From assembly GCF_008370645.1 (NCBI RefSeq), contig NZ_VTZN01000042.1, forward strand, positions 1 to 32,824: a stretch of DNA of 32,824 nucleotides, in the 5' to 3' direction. A model generated the notes under the pieces. It saw only the letters and a program-made list of their open reading frames with translations. It was not told the DNA's origin and searched no databases. This DNA is from Mycobacterium simiae (GTDB taxonomy: Bacteria; Actinomycetota; Actinomycetes; Mycobacteriales; Mycobacteriaceae). The first letter of the stretch is position 1. The number at the start of each line of letters is the position of its first letter. Both the position numbers and the translations under genes were made by a program. Below, piece by piece: positions 17,585 to 27,082 of this stretch.

Positions 17585-19306
17585 ATGACTGATCGCCTGG
17601 CCGGTCTGTTCGAAAGTGCCGTCGGCATGTTGCCGCTGTCGGAGGCACGAGCCTTGGACCTGTTCACCGAGATCACCAATGACGACGAGTCGGCCTGCGA
17701 TGCGTGGGTCGGTCGAATTCGATGCGACGACCTTGACCGAGTGACGTTGTTTCGCGCTTGGTATTCGCGCAGAAACTTGGGACGGTTGGCGGGCTCGGCA
17801 CAGATCTCGATGAGCACGCTGGGCGCCCGGGTTCCCATTGGCGGACTGTACGGAGACATCACCTACCCCGTCACGTCACCGCTAGCCATCACCATGGGCT
17901 TCGCCGCATCCGAAGCAGCGCAAGGTAATTACGCCGACGCGCTGGAGGCTATCGAGGCCAGCGCGCTCGCCGGTTCCGAGCATCTGGTGTCGTGGCTCAA
18001 GGCCGTGATCTACGGCGCCGCAGAGCGCTGGACCGACGTGATCGACGAGGTCAAGAGCGGCGGGAAATGGCCGGACAAGTTCCTGGCGGGCGCCGCCGGC
18101 GTCGCACACGGTGTTGCGGCGGCGAATCTCGGCTTGTTCACCGAAGCCGAACGCCGACTCACCGAAGCAAACGACTCGCCGGCCGGCGAAGCGTGCGCAC
18201 GCACCATCGCCTGGTACCTGGCCATGGCGCGCCGCGCCCAGGGCAACGAAGACGCCGCGTTGGCACTGCTGGAATGGTTGCAGACCACCCACCCGGATCC
18301 GAAAGTTGCTGCCGCACTGAAGGATCCGTCGTATCGCCTGAAGACGACCAACGCCGAGCAGCTCGCCTCGAGATCGGACCCATGGGATCCGTCCAGCGTA
18401 GTGACCGACAACTCCGGGCGCGAAAAGCTGCTGGCCGAAGCCCAAGCCGAACTGGACCGCCAGATCGGACTCACTCGGGTCAAAGCCCAGATCGAGAGAT
18501 ACCGTGCGGCGACCCTGATGGCCCGCGTTCGCGCCGCCAAGGGAATGAAGGTCGCCCAGCCCAGCAAGCACATGATTTTCACCGGGCCGCCCGGTACCGG
18601 CAAGACCACCATCGCGCGAGTGGTAGCCAACATTCTGGCCGGCTTGGGTGTCATCGCCGAACCCAAACTCGTCGAGACGTCCCGCAAAGACTTCGTCGCC
18701 GAGTACGAGGGGCAGTCAGCGGTGAAGACCGCCAAGACGATCGACCACGCCCTGGGCGGGGTGCTGTTTATTGACGAGGCTTATACGTTGGTACAGGAAC
18801 GAGACGGGCGCACCGACCCGTTCGGACAGGAAGCGATGGATACCCTGCTGGCCCGGATGGAGAACGACCGGGACCGACTGGTGGTGATCATCGCCGGTTA
18901 CAGCAACGACATCGACCGGCTACTGGAAACCAACGAGGGCCTCAGGTCCCGCTTTGCCACCCGCATCGAATTCGACACCTATACCCCCGAAGAGCTCCTC
19001 GAAATCGCGAAAGTCATTGCCGAAGCTAATGATTCAATGCTGAGTCCGGAAGCGGCCGAAGAGCTCTTGCAAGCCGCCAAAATGCTGCACGAGCGGACGC
19101 TACGCGGTCGAGCGGCCCTCGACATCGCGGGGAACGGCCGCTACGCGCGGCAATTGGTCGAGGCCGCCGAGCAGTACCGCGACATGCGCCTGGCGCAGGG
19201 CCTCGACATCGAATCTTTGGACGTGGACCGACTACAAGAGATCAACGGCGCGGACATGGACGAGGCGATCGCCTCGGTGCACGCACACCTCAACATGAGA
19301 GAGTGA
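17585..19306 (+). CDS. eccA1: ESX-1 cytosolic AAA+ ATPase EccA1
   Basis: This 573-residue protein has exactly the length of Rv3868. The N-terminal half (about 1-280) is helical, TPR-like repeats (LSEARALDLFTEI, ALLEWLQTTHPDPKVAAAL). The C-terminal half is a CbbX/SpoVK-type AAA+ module with Walker A GPPGTGKTT at 334-342 and Walker B LFIDEAY near 395. Sensor and arginine-finger regions follow (IIAGYSNDIDRLL, NEGLRSRFATRIEF). EccA proteins are thought to remodel substrate-chaperone complexes in the cytosol, for instance freeing EspG from PE-PPE pairs. No frame defect or missing key residue was seen. Confidence 0.97.
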   Translation: MTDRLAGLFESAVGMLPLSEARALDLFTEITNDDESACDAWVGRIRCDDLDRVTLFRAWYSRRNLGRLAGSAQISMSTLGARVPIGGLYGDITYPVTSPLAITMGFAASEAAQGNYADALEAIEASALAGSEHLVSWLKAVIYGAAERWTDVIDEVKSGGKWPDKFLAGAAGVAHGVAAANLGLFTEAERRLTEANDSPAGEACARTIAWYLAMARRAQGNEDAALALLEWLQTTHPDPKVAAALKDPSYRLKTTNAEQLASRSDPWDPSSVVTDNSGREKLLAEAQAELDRQIGLTRVKAQIERYRAATLMARVRAAKGMKVAQPSKHMIFTGPPGTGKTTIARVVANILAGLGVIAEPKLVETSRKDFVAEYEGQSAVKTAKTIDHALGGVLFIDEAYTLVQERDGRTDPFGQEAMDTLLARMENDRDRLVVIIAGYSNDIDRLLETNEGLRSRFATRIEFDTYTPEELLEIAKVIAEANDSMLSPEAAEELLQAAKMLHERTLRGRAALDIAGNGRYARQLVEAAEQYRDMRLAQGLDIESLDVDRLQEINGADMDEAIASVHAHLNMRE

Positions 19307-19309
19307 GAC

Positions 19310-20752
19310 ATGGGGCTTCGCCTGACCACCAAGGTTCAGGTTAGCGGCTGGCGCTTCCTGCTCCGCCGCGTCGAGCACGCCATTGTGCGGCGCGACACCC
19401 GCATGTTCGACGATCCGCTGCAGTTTTACAGCCGCTCGGTCGGGCTGGGCATCGTCATTGCGGTTTTGATCCTGCTTGGGGCAGGGCTGCTGGCCTTCTT
19501 CAAACCGCAGGGAAAGCTGGGCGGCAGCAGCCTTCTCACCGACCGCGCGACCAACCAGCTGTATGTGATCCTGTCGGGTCAGTTGCATCCGGTGTACAAC
19601 CTGACCTCAGCGCGGCTGGTGCTGGGCAACCCGGCCAACCCCGCAACCGTGAAGTCCTCCGAATTGAGCAAGATGGCGCTGGGCCAGATCATCGGCATTC
19701 CCGGCGCCCCGTATGCGACACCGGTTTCGGGGGGCACCAGTTCGGTCTGGACCCTGTGCGACACCGTAGCCCGCGCCGGCACCGCCTCTGCCTCGGTACA
19801 AACGTCGGTCTTAGTGATGCCACTTCTGATCGACTCGTCGATAAACCCGGTTGAAGCGAACGAAGCGATGCTGGTGACATACCAGGACCGAAACTGGATC
19901 GTCACAGCAAAGGGGCGCCACTCGATCGACTTGAGCGACCGTGCCCTCACGTCGGCGATGGGGATACCCGTTACCGCCCAACCGGTCCCGATTTCCGAGG
20001 GCATGTTCAATGCGCTGCCCGCCTTGGGAGCCTGGCAACTGCCCCCGATACCCGGGGCGGGAACTCCGAATACTGTCGGGCTTCCTGACGACCTGGTGAT
20101 CGGCTCGGTTTTCCAGATCCATACCGACAAAGGGCCGCAATACTATGTGGTGTTGCCCGACGGCATCGCCGCGGTAAACGCTACGACCGCGGCGGCGCTG
20201 CGTGCGACCCAGTCGCACGGGCTGGTTGCACCGCCCGCGGTGGTTCCGAGCCTGGTCGTCAGAATCCCCGAACGGGTCTATTCCTCTCCGCTGCCTAACG
20301 AGCAACTCAAGATCATGTCGCGGCCAGACGAGCCCACCCTGTGTTGGATGTGGGAACGCGGCGCCGGAGACCAGGCACCCAAGACGATGATCCTGTCCGG
20401 ACGGCATTTACCAATCCCACCGTCTGCCATGAATAACGGAATCAAGCAGATCCAAGGCACCGCGACGGTGTACATCGACGGCGGCAAGTTCGTGCAGTTG
20501 CAGTCCCCCGATCCCCGCTACGGCGAATCGATGTACTACATCGACCCAGAGGGGGTGCGCTATGGCGTGCCGAACGCAGACTCCGCCAAGGCGCTGGGCC
20601 TGGGGTCGTCGAAAACCGCGCCATGGGAGATTGTCCGGTTGCTGGTTGACGGCCCGGTGCTGTCCAAAGACGCCGCTTTGCTCGAGCACGAAACGCTACC
20701 CGCCGATCCGAGTCCCCGAAAAATTCCCGCCGGATCACCCGGAGTCCCCTGA
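19310..20752 (+). CDS. eccB1: ESX-1 core membrane component EccB1
   Basis: This 480-residue protein has the same length as Rv3869. A short cytosolic N-terminus ([22 protein letters not shown]) precedes one transmembrane helix near residues 43-65 ([20 protein letters not shown]). A large periplasmic domain of repeats around a central fold follows. Cysteines in WTLCDT and PTLCWMW could form the disulfide known in EccB. EccB is part of the hexameric core complex with EccC, EccD and EccE. The stop TGA shares its last base with the eccCa1 ATG (TGATG). Confidence 0.97.
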   Translation: MGLRLTTKVQVSGWRFLLRRVEHAIVRRDTRMFDDPLQFYSRSVGLGIVIAVLILLGAGLLAFFKPQGKLGGSSLLTDRATNQLYVILSGQLHPVYNLTSARLVLGNPANPATVKSSELSKMALGQIIGIPGAPYATPVSGGTSSVWTLCDTVARAGTASASVQTSVLVMPLLIDSSINPVEANEAMLVTYQDRNWIVTAKGRHSIDLSDRALTSAMGIPVTAQPVPISEGMFNALPALGAWQLPPIPGAGTPNTVGLPDDLVIGSVFQIHTDKGPQYYVVLPDGIAAVNATTAAALRATQSHGLVAPPAVVPSLVVRIPERVYSSPLPNEQLKIMSRPDEPTLCWMWERGAGDQAPKTMILSGRHLPIPPSAMNNGIKQIQGTATVYIDGGKFVQLQSPDPRYGESMYYIDPEGVRYGVPNADSAKALGLGSSKTAPWEIVRLLVDGPVLSKDAALLEHETLPADPSPRKIPAGSPGVP

Positions 20753-22989
20753 TGACCACCAAGAAATTCACGCCGACCATCACCCGCGGCCCCCGGCTAA
20801 CTCCGGGCGAGATCAGCCTCACGCCACCCGATGATCTGGGTATCGATATCCCGCCCTCGGGCGTTCAGAAGATCCTGCCCTACGTGATGGGTGGCGCCAT
20901 GCTCGGCATGATCGCCATCATGTTCGCCGGCGGCCGGCAGTTGTCGCCGTACATGCTGATGATGCCGCTGATGATGATCGTGATGATGGTTGGCACCATG
21001 GCCGGCGGAACCGGCGGCGGCGGCAAGAAAGTGCCCGAAATCAACACCGACCGTAAGGAATACCTGCGTTATCTGGGGGGACTCCGCGGTCGCGTAACGT
21101 CTTCGGCCACCTCGCAGGTGGCGTTCTTCGGTTATCACGCACCCCATCCCGACGATCTGTTATCCCTCGTCGGCACCCAGCGGCAGTGGTCGCGGCCGGC
21201 CAACAGCGACTTCTATGCAGCCACCCGTCTCGGGATTGGTGACCAGCCGGCGGTGGATCGATTGCTGAAGCCGGCCGTCGGCGGCGAACTGGCGGCTGCG
21301 AGCGCAGCACCCCAGCCGTATCTCGAGCCGGTCAGCCACATGTGGGTGGTCAAGTTTCTCCGCACCCACGGGCTGATCCACGAGTGTCCGAAACTGTTGC
21401 AACTGCGCACTTTTCCGACGATCGCGATTGGTGGCGCCCGCCCGGGTGCGGACCGGTTGCTGACGGCGATGATCTGTCATCTGGCGGTTTTCCATCCGCC
21501 GGACCTGCTGCAGATCCGGGTGCTCACCGAGGAGCCCGAAGACCCTGATTGGTCCTGGCTCAAATGGCTGCCCCATGTTCAGCATCAGACGGAAACCGAT
21601 GGCGCCGGGTCGGTCCGGATGATCTTCACTCGCCCCGACGGGCTCGCCGATCTGGCTGCGCGCGGGCCACACGCACCCGACACGCTGCCCACCGGCCCTT
21701 ACGTCGTCGTCGTCGACCTCACCGGCGGCAAGGCGGGATTCCCGCCCGACGGCAGGGCTGGGGTCACGCTGCTCACACTGGGTAACCACCGCGGCTCGGC
21801 CTACCGCATTCGCGTCGCTGAGGACGGCACCGCCGACGACCGGTTGCCCGGTCAGCAGTTTCGCCTGGTGACGTCGGTCGCCGACGCCATGACGCCGCAT
21901 CAGGCCGCCCGCCTTGCCCGCAAGCTCGCCGGGTGGTCTATCACCGGCACCATCCTGGATAAGACCTCGCGCGTGCAGAAGAAGGTGGCCAGCGAATGGC
22001 ACCAGCTGGTCGGCGCGAAAAGCATCGAGGAGATCGTTCCCTCCCGCTGGCGGATGTACACCGACACCGACCGTGATCGGCTCAAGATCGCCTTCGGTCA
22101 CGAACTTAAGACCGGCAACATCATGTACCTAGATATCAAGGAGGGCGCGGAGTTCGGTGCCGGGCCGCACGGCATGCTGATCGGTACCACCGGCTCGGGT
22201 AAGTCCGAGTTCCTGCGTACCCTGATCCTCTCGTTGGTGGCGCAGACCCATCCCGATCAGGTGAACCTACTGCTCACCGACTTCAAAGGCGGCTCGACCT
22301 TCCTGGGGATGGAGAAGCTTCCGCACACCGCGGCCGTCGTCACCAACATGGCCGAGGAAGCCGAACTTGTCAGCCGGATGGGTGAAGTGTTGACCGGCGA
22401 GCTCGACCGTAGGCAGTCCATCTTGCGCCAGGCCGGGATGCAGGTCGGTGCGTCCGGGGCCCTCTCGGGTGTAGCCGAGTACGAAAAGTATCGTGAGCGC
22501 GGCGCCGATCTCCCGCCATTACCCACGCTTTTCGTCGTCGTCGACGAGTTCGCCGAGCTGCTGCAAAGTCATCCGGATTTCATTGGCCTGTTCGACCGGA
22601 TCTGCCGCGTAGGCCGGTCGCTGCGCGTGCATCTATTGCTGGCCACTCAGTCGCTGCAAACCGGCGGTGCGCGTATCGACAAGCTCGAACCCAACCTCAC
22701 CTACCGTATTGCTTTGCGTACCACCAGCTCTCACGAATCCAAGGCGGTGATTGGAACTCCGGAAGCGGTGTACATCACCAATAAGGAAAGCGGCGTGGGC
22801 TTTCTCCGGGTTGGCATGGAGGATCCCGTCAAGTTCAGCACCTTGTACATCAGCGGGCCGTACGTCCCACCGGCCGGGCTCGATACCAGCGGGGACGGCG
22901 GTAAGGCCGGCCCGCAGATCCCCAAACAAGCCTTACGAACCCGACCGTTCACGGCTGCGCCGGTCCTCGAGGAAGTGCTGACATCATGA
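20752..22989 (+). CDS. eccCa1: ESX-1 FtsK/SpoIIIE-type ATPase EccCa1
   Basis: This 745-residue protein is the Rv3870 orthologue. Two transmembrane segments lie near residues 42-85 ([17 protein letters not shown] and [19 protein letters not shown]). After the DUF/stalk region comes one FtsK/SpoIIIE ATPase domain with Walker A GTTGSGKS (478-485) and Walker [11 protein letters not shown]. In ESX-1, uniquely, EccC is split: this half carries the membrane anchor and first ATPase, and EccCb1 carries ATPases 2 and 3. It energises substrate export. It overlaps eccB1 by one base and eccCb1 by four (ATGA). Confidence 0.97.
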   Translation: MTTKKFTPTITRGPRLTPGEISLTPPDDLGIDIPPSGVQKILPYVMGGAMLGMIAIMFAGGRQLSPYMLMMPLMMIVMMVGTMAGGTGGGGKKVPEINTDRKEYLRYLGGLRGRVTSSATSQVAFFGYHAPHPDDLLSLVGTQRQWSRPANSDFYAATRLGIGDQPAVDRLLKPAVGGELAAASAAPQPYLEPVSHMWVVKFLRTHGLIHECPKLLQLRTFPTIAIGGARPGADRLLTAMICHLAVFHPPDLLQIRVLTEEPEDPDWSWLKWLPHVQHQTETDGAGSVRMIFTRPDGLADLAARGPHAPDTLPTGPYVVVVDLTGGKAGFPPDGRAGVTLLTLGNHRGSAYRIRVAEDGTADDRLPGQQFRLVTSVADAMTPHQAARLARKLAGWSITGTILDKTSRVQKKVASEWHQLVGAKSIEEIVPSRWRMYTDTDRDRLKIAFGHELKTGNIMYLDIKEGAEFGAGPHGMLIGTTGSGKSEFLRTLILSLVAQTHPDQVNLLLTDFKGGSTFLGMEKLPHTAAVVTNMAEEAELVSRMGEVLTGELDRRQSILRQAGMQVGASGALSGVAEYEKYRERGADLPPLPTLFVVVDEFAELLQSHPDFIGLFDRICRVGRSLRVHLLLATQSLQTGGARIDKLEPNLTYRIALRTTSSHESKAVIGTPEAVYITNKESGVGFLRVGMEDPVKFSTLYISGPYVPPAGLDTSGDGGKAGPQIPKQALRTRPFTAAPVLEEVLTS

Positions 22990-24764
22990 ACGCTCCCAAA
23001 ACCGAGGTGCGAACGTTGCGGGAGGTGATCCTCGACCAGCTCAGCACCGCCGAATCACGCGCGTACAAGATGTGGCTGCCGCCGCTGACCGATCCGACCC
23101 CACTCAACGAACTCGTCGCCCGCGATCGGCACGAATCACTACGTTTCGCGCTAGGAATCATGGACGAGCCGCGCCGCCACCTCCAGGATGTGTGGGGCGT
23201 CGACGTTTCCGGTGCGGGTGGAAACATTGCCATCGGTGGCGCACCACAAACCGGGAAGTCGACACTTCTGCAGACTCTGGTGATGTCGGCCGCTGCTACG
23301 CACTCACCGCGCAACGTCCAGTTCTACTGCATCGACCTCGGCGGTGGCGGCCTGATCTACTTGGAGAACTTGCCGCATGTCGGCGGGGTGGCGAGCCGGT
23401 CCGAGCCCGACAAGGTCGCCCGGGTGGTTGCGGAGATGCAGTCTGTGCTTCGGCAGCGAGAAGCCACGTTCAAAGAACATCGCGTGGGCTCGATTGCGAT
23501 GTACCGGCAGCTGCGCGACAATCCGAACCAGCCCGTCGCGGTCGACCCGTACGGCGACGTCTTCCTGATCATCGATGGGTGGCCGGCGTTTGTCAGCGAG
23601 TTTCCCGATCTGGAAGCACAGGTCCAAGACTTAGCCGCACAGGGGTTGTCGTTCGGCGTGCACGTGATCATTTCCACCCCGCGCTGGACAGAACTCAAGT
23701 CCCGCGTCCGCGACTACCTCGGCACCAAGATCGAATTCCGGCTCGGCGACGTCAACGAAACCCAGATCGACCGCATTGCGCGGGAGATCCCGGCGAATCG
23801 TCCGGGCCGAGCGGTGTCGATGGAAAAGCACCACTTGATGATGGGGGTGCCGCGCCTGGACGGCGTGCACGGGACCGACAACATCGTGGAGGCGATCACC
23901 GCAGCGGTGGCGCAGATTGCCGCCCAACACACCGAACAGGCGCCCCCGGTCCGGGTCCTGCCAGAGCGCATTCATTTGTACGAGCTCGACCCCAATCCCC
24001 CCGGTCCAGAGTCGGACTACCGCACCCGCTGGGAGATTCCGATCGGGTTGCGCGAAACCGATCTGTCGGTAGCGCACGCGCACATGCATGCCAACCCGCA
24101 CCTGTTGATTTTCGGCGCGGCCAAATCAGGCAAGACCACCATCGCCCACGCGATCGCCCGGGCCATCTGCGCCCGCAATAGTCCCGACCAAGTGCGGTTC
24201 ATGCTGGCAGACTACCGCTCCGGGCTGCTGGACGCGGTACCCGAGACCCATCTACTTGCCGCCGGCGCGATCAACCGCAACAGCGCTAGTCTGGACGAGG
24301 CCGTGCAAGCGCTAGCGGCCAACTTGAAGAAGCGGTTGCCCCCTGCCGACCTGACGACCACGCAATTACGCTCGCGTTCGTGGTGGAGCGGATTCGACAT
24401 CGTGCTGCTGGTCGACGACTGGCACATGATCGTGGGCGCCGCGGGGGGCATGCCCCCGATGGCGCCACTGGCACCGTTATTGCCGGCGGCGTCAGATGTC
24501 GGGCTACACATCATTGTCACCTGTCAGATGAGCCAGGCGTACAAGGCGACCATGGACAAGTTCGTCGGCGCCGCATTCGGCTCGGGAGCACCGACAATGT
24601 TCCTTTCCGGCGAGAAGCAGGAATTCCCCTCGAGCGAGTTCAAGGTCAAGCGGCGGCCCCCTGGTCAAGCTTTTCTGGTTTCCCCGGATGGCAAAGAGGT
24701 CATCCAGGCTCCCTACATCGAGCCTCCAGAAGAAGTGTTCGCAGCACCCCCACCCCCCGGTTAA
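22986..24764 (+). CDS. eccCb1: ESX-1 ATPase EccCb1
   Basis: This 592-residue soluble half of the split EccC is the Rv3871 orthologue. It has two FtsK-like domains, with P-loops [10 protein letters not shown] (84-93) and GAAKSGKTT (377-385). VFLIIDGW and VLLVDDW follow as Walker B regions, the first degenerate. Its C-terminal ATPase binds the C-terminal signal of EsxB in M. tuberculosis, which recruits the EsxA-EsxB pair. The frame is complete and ends in PPPPG. It starts within the last codons of eccCa1 (ATGA overlap). Confidence 0.97.
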   Translation: MNAPKTEVRTLREVILDQLSTAESRAYKMWLPPLTDPTPLNELVARDRHESLRFALGIMDEPRRHLQDVWGVDVSGAGGNIAIGGAPQTGKSTLLQTLVMSAAATHSPRNVQFYCIDLGGGGLIYLENLPHVGGVASRSEPDKVARVVAEMQSVLRQREATFKEHRVGSIAMYRQLRDNPNQPVAVDPYGDVFLIIDGWPAFVSEFPDLEAQVQDLAAQGLSFGVHVIISTPRWTELKSRVRDYLGTKIEFRLGDVNETQIDRIAREIPANRPGRAVSMEKHHLMMGVPRLDGVHGTDNIVEAITAAVAQIAAQHTEQAPPVRVLPERIHLYELDPNPPGPESDYRTRWEIPIGLRETDLSVAHAHMHANPHLLIFGAAKSGKTTIAHAIARAICARNSPDQVRFMLADYRSGLLDAVPETHLLAAGAINRNSASLDEAVQALAANLKKRLPPADLTTTQLRSRSWWSGFDIVLLVDDWHMIVGAAGGMPPMAPLAPLLPAASDVGLHIIVTCQMSQAYKATMDKFVGAAFGSGAPTMFLSGEKQEFPSSEFKVKRRPPGQAFLVSPDGKEVIQAPYIEPPEEVFAAPPPPG

Positions 24765-24885
24765 GATTATTTCAATCGCGGCAAAGCAGCACCCAAGACC
24801 GCCGTAATCGGAGCCCGGGGCGGTGCTCTTCGTCGGGATTGTTTCCGGCCATAACCCGAATGGTTTGTGTCTGGAGGACAAATAA

Positions 24886-25112
24886 ATGGAGAAGAAGTAG
24901 GCAAATGGAAAAACCTCGCACGCGGCCGTCGGCGACATCGGAGCGCACGTGAGTGCAAATGCTCTGCGCGGTGTGGCAGCCGGTGCGGCAGTGTGGAAGT
25001 CGGTCACAGGGTGGGCCGAGCTTGATCGAGCGGGAACAGCACTCAAAGACCACTCAAAGACATCGTCAGTACCTATTCGGAAGTCGACGGCGGCGCACGC
25101 GCCTTCGTCTGA
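24886..25112 (+). pseudogene. PE35: PE35 remnant (frameshifted, internally deleted)
   Basis: This is the position of PE35 (Rv3872), between eccCb1 and ppe68. With GGAGG ahead, the ATG at 24886 gives only MEKK before a stop. A second ATG at 24905 (MEKPRT...) shifts frame after GAAAAACC and stops at 24952. Reading the frame from 24916 gives [20 protein letters not shown], then SVTG. This aligns with the M. tuberculosis PE35 start (SHDPIAADIGTQVSDNALHGV). About 35 central codons (the LVPAGADEVSAQAATAF part) are missing before the match resumes at [11 protein letters not shown]. An 11-bp tandem duplication (25041-25062) then shifts frame. Past it, [18 protein letters not shown] matches the PE35 C-terminus, including the YxxxD export motif. 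Three separate lesions make sequencing error an unlikely full explanation. Confidence 0.87.
25041..25062 (+). repeat. 11-bp tandem duplication inside the PE35 remnant
   Basis: ACTCAAAGACC (25041-25051) is followed directly by ACTCAAAGACA (25052-25062). Removing one copy restores the reading [20 protein letters not shown] and the PE35 stop, so the duplication is a frame-breaking lesion rather than a normal part of the gene. Confidence 0.85.
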
Positions 25113-25156
25113 CAGTTGAATCAACCGGCACCGCGCAACCAGAGGAAGTGATCACC

Positions 25157-26251
25157 ATGCTGTGGCACGCAATGCCACCGGAGCTGAACACCGGACGGCT
25201 GATGGCCGGCGCGGGCGCGGCTCCGATGCTGGCCGCAGCCACCGGCTGGGCGGCGTTGTCGGCAGCCCTGGACGCTCAGGCCGTTGAGCTGACCGCGCGC
25301 CTGAACTCGCTCGGCGAAGCGTGGACCGGGGGTGGCAGCGACAAGGCCATCGCGGCTGCCCTGCCCATGGTGACCTGGCTGCAATCCGCGTCGACGCAGG
25401 CGAAGGCGCGAGGAATGCAGGCAACAGCTCAGGCGGCCGCATACACGCAGGCAATGGCGACGACACCGTCGCTGGTCGAGATCGCAGCGAACCACATCAC
25501 TACCGCGATCCTGGTGGTGACCAACTTCTTTGGCATCAACACCGTGCCCATCGCCTTCAACGAGATGGACTACTTCATCCGCATGTGGAACCAGGCCGCC
25601 CTGGCGATGGACGTCTACCAGGCTGAGACCATAGCCAACACACTTTTTGAAAAGCTCGAGCCGATGACGTCCATCCTGGACCCCAGCGCGGCCCAGAGCA
25701 TGTCTTCCACCCCAATCCTGGACATGGCCTCGCAAGTCACCGGCGTACCGTCCAGCCAGCTTCAACAGACAGCTTCGCAGCTCGTCGAGGCGAGCGGGCC
25801 CATGCAGCAGCTGACCCAGCCGGCGCAACAGGTGTCTTCGCTGTTCAGCCAGACAGGCGGCATGGGCGGCACCGGTGCGGCCGACGATAAGACCCTCCAG
25901 ATGGGTCTGGTGGGAACCAGTCCGCTGTCTAACCACCCGCTGGCCGGAGGGTCGGGCCCCAGTATGGGCGCGGGCCTGCTGCGTGGAGAGGCGCTGCCCG
26001 GCGCCAGTGGCACGTTGGCCCGCACCCCGCTTATCGGGGAACTGCTCGACAAGCCTGCAGGCCCGGCGGTGCAGCCGGCTGCAGCTGCCGGGTCGTCAGC
26101 GACCAGTGGCTCGGCCCCGGTAGGTGCCGGCGGAGTAGGGCACGGGGGACAAGCCGGTGGTTCGTCTCGGCCAGGGCTAGCGACACCGGCCACGCTCACC
26201 CAAGAGCGCGACGAGGCAGAAGAAGACTGGGACCACGAGGACGATTGGTGA
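25157..26251 (+). CDS. PPE68: PPE family protein PPE68
   Basis: This 364-residue protein is the Rv3873 orthologue (368 there). It starts [20 protein letters not shown], with PPE at 7-9 and WTG in the WxG position. A PPE domain spans residues 1 to about 175, and the Ser/Gly/Ala-rich C-terminal part ends in an acidic tail ([13 protein letters not shown]). The frame is open upstream to 24953, but those codons cover the PE35 remnant. GAGGAAGTG before the ATG at 25157 and the family N-terminus fix the start. PPE68 is an ESX-1 substrate or gating protein that normally pairs with PE35 and binds EspG1. Here its usual partner is not encoded next to it. Confidence 0.95.
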   Translation: MLWHAMPPELNTGRLMAGAGAAPMLAAATGWAALSAALDAQAVELTARLNSLGEAWTGGGSDKAIAAALPMVTWLQSASTQAKARGMQATAQAAAYTQAMATTPSLVEIAANHITTAILVVTNFFGINTVPIAFNEMDYFIRMWNQAALAMDVYQAETIANTLFEKLEPMTSILDPSAAQSMSSTPILDMASQVTGVPSSQLQQTASQLVEASGPMQQLTQPAQQVSSLFSQTGGMGGTGAADDKTLQMGLVGTSPLSNHPLAGGSGPSMGAGLLRGEALPGASGTLARTPLIGELLDKPAGPAVQPAAAAGSSATSGSAPVGAGGVGHGGQAGGSSRPGLATPATLTQERDEAEEDWDHEDDW

Positions 26252-26271
26252 TCGTCGCCAGTACCAACAGA

Positions 26272-26312
26272 CTTCCCGGCCACCCGGGCCGGAAGACTTG
26301 CCAACAATTGGC
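26272..26312 (+). promoter_or_regulatory. Two consecutive hairpins in the ppe68-esxB spacer
   Basis: The first stem is CTTCCCGGCC (26272-26281) with GGCCGGAAG (26287-26295), carrying one bulged base. The second is GCCAA (26300-26304) with TTGGC (26308-26312). They sit 30 to 70 bases upstream of the esxB ATG and could stabilise the abundant esxBA transcript, mark an RNA processing point, or lie in a promoter. No T-run follows, so a terminator is unlikely. Confidence 0.45.
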
Positions 26313-26342
26313 GAGGAATGGAAAGAGAGAAAGTAGTCCAGC

Positions 26343-26645
26343 ATGGCAGAGATGAAGACCGATTCGTCTGCCCTCGCGCAAGAGGCAGGTAATTTCGAGC
26401 GTATCTCCGGCGACCTGAAGACCCAGATCGACCAGGTGGAGTCCACCGCGGCTTCGCTGCAGGCCCAGTGGCGCGGCGCGGCGGGCACTGCCGCCCAGGC
26501 CGCAGTGGTGCGCTTCCAAGAGGCCGCCAACAAGCAAAAGGCGGAACTCGACGAAATCTCAACGAATATTCGCCAGGCCGGCGTCCAATACTCGAAGGCC
26601 GACGAAGAGCAGCAGCAGGCGCTGTCCTCGCAAATGGGCTTCTGA
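26343..26645 (+). CDS. esxB: CFP-10, WXG100 protein EsxB
   Basis: This 100-residue secreted protein forms a 1:1 helical-hairpin heterodimer with EsxA and is exported by ESX-1. The WRG turn (residues 43-45) is the WxG motif. YSKAD near residue 83 is the YxxxD export motif, and the final SSQMGF is the signal recognised by EccCb1. From memory of M. tuberculosis EsxB (Rv3874), about seven residues differ: A8S, A9S, T10A, G37A, G41A, Q67A and R85K. It is followed by esxA after 34 bases and certainly co-transcribed with it. Confidence 0.98.
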   Translation: MAEMKTDSSALAQEAGNFERISGDLKTQIDQVESTAASLQAQWRGAAGTAAQAAVVRFQEAANKQKAELDEISTNIRQAGVQYSKADEEQQQALSSQMGF

Positions 26646-26676
26646 TTCCCTAAGACCAAAGAAACGGAGCAAATAA

Positions 26677-26967
<291 letters not shown>

Positions 26968-26995
26968 GACGCGTTTCAATACGCGTAGAATACCG

Positions 26996-27056
26996 AAGCA
27001 CGAGATCGGGCGAGTTCAACCCTTCGGGAGATCTCGCCCCTTCTCGTGCTTTTTCC
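26996..27056 (+). terminator. Intrinsic terminator after esxA
   Basis: AAGCACGAGA (26996-27005) pairs with TCTCGTGCTT (27042-27051), and GGGCGAG (27008-27014) with CTCGCCC (27033-27039), giving a stem of about 17 bp. It is followed by TTTTCC. This is a textbook hairpin plus T-run, unusually good for a mycobacterium, and it separates esxBA from espI. Confidence 0.85.
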
Positions 27057-27082
27057 TATTGACGAACTTCTGAGAGGTTCTC

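Noticed and set aside
24765..24885. Possibility that an intact PE35 starts further upstream of 24886
   Set aside because: No frame here gives a PE N-terminus, and the PE35-like residues begin only at about 24905-24916; the internal deletion and duplication downstream would break any frame anyway.
25121..25936. Long minus-strand frame (271 codons) opposite PPE68
   Set aside because: No recognisable domain, rich in His/Arg/Gln typical of antisense frames in GC-rich genes, and PPE68 is unmistakable on the other strand.
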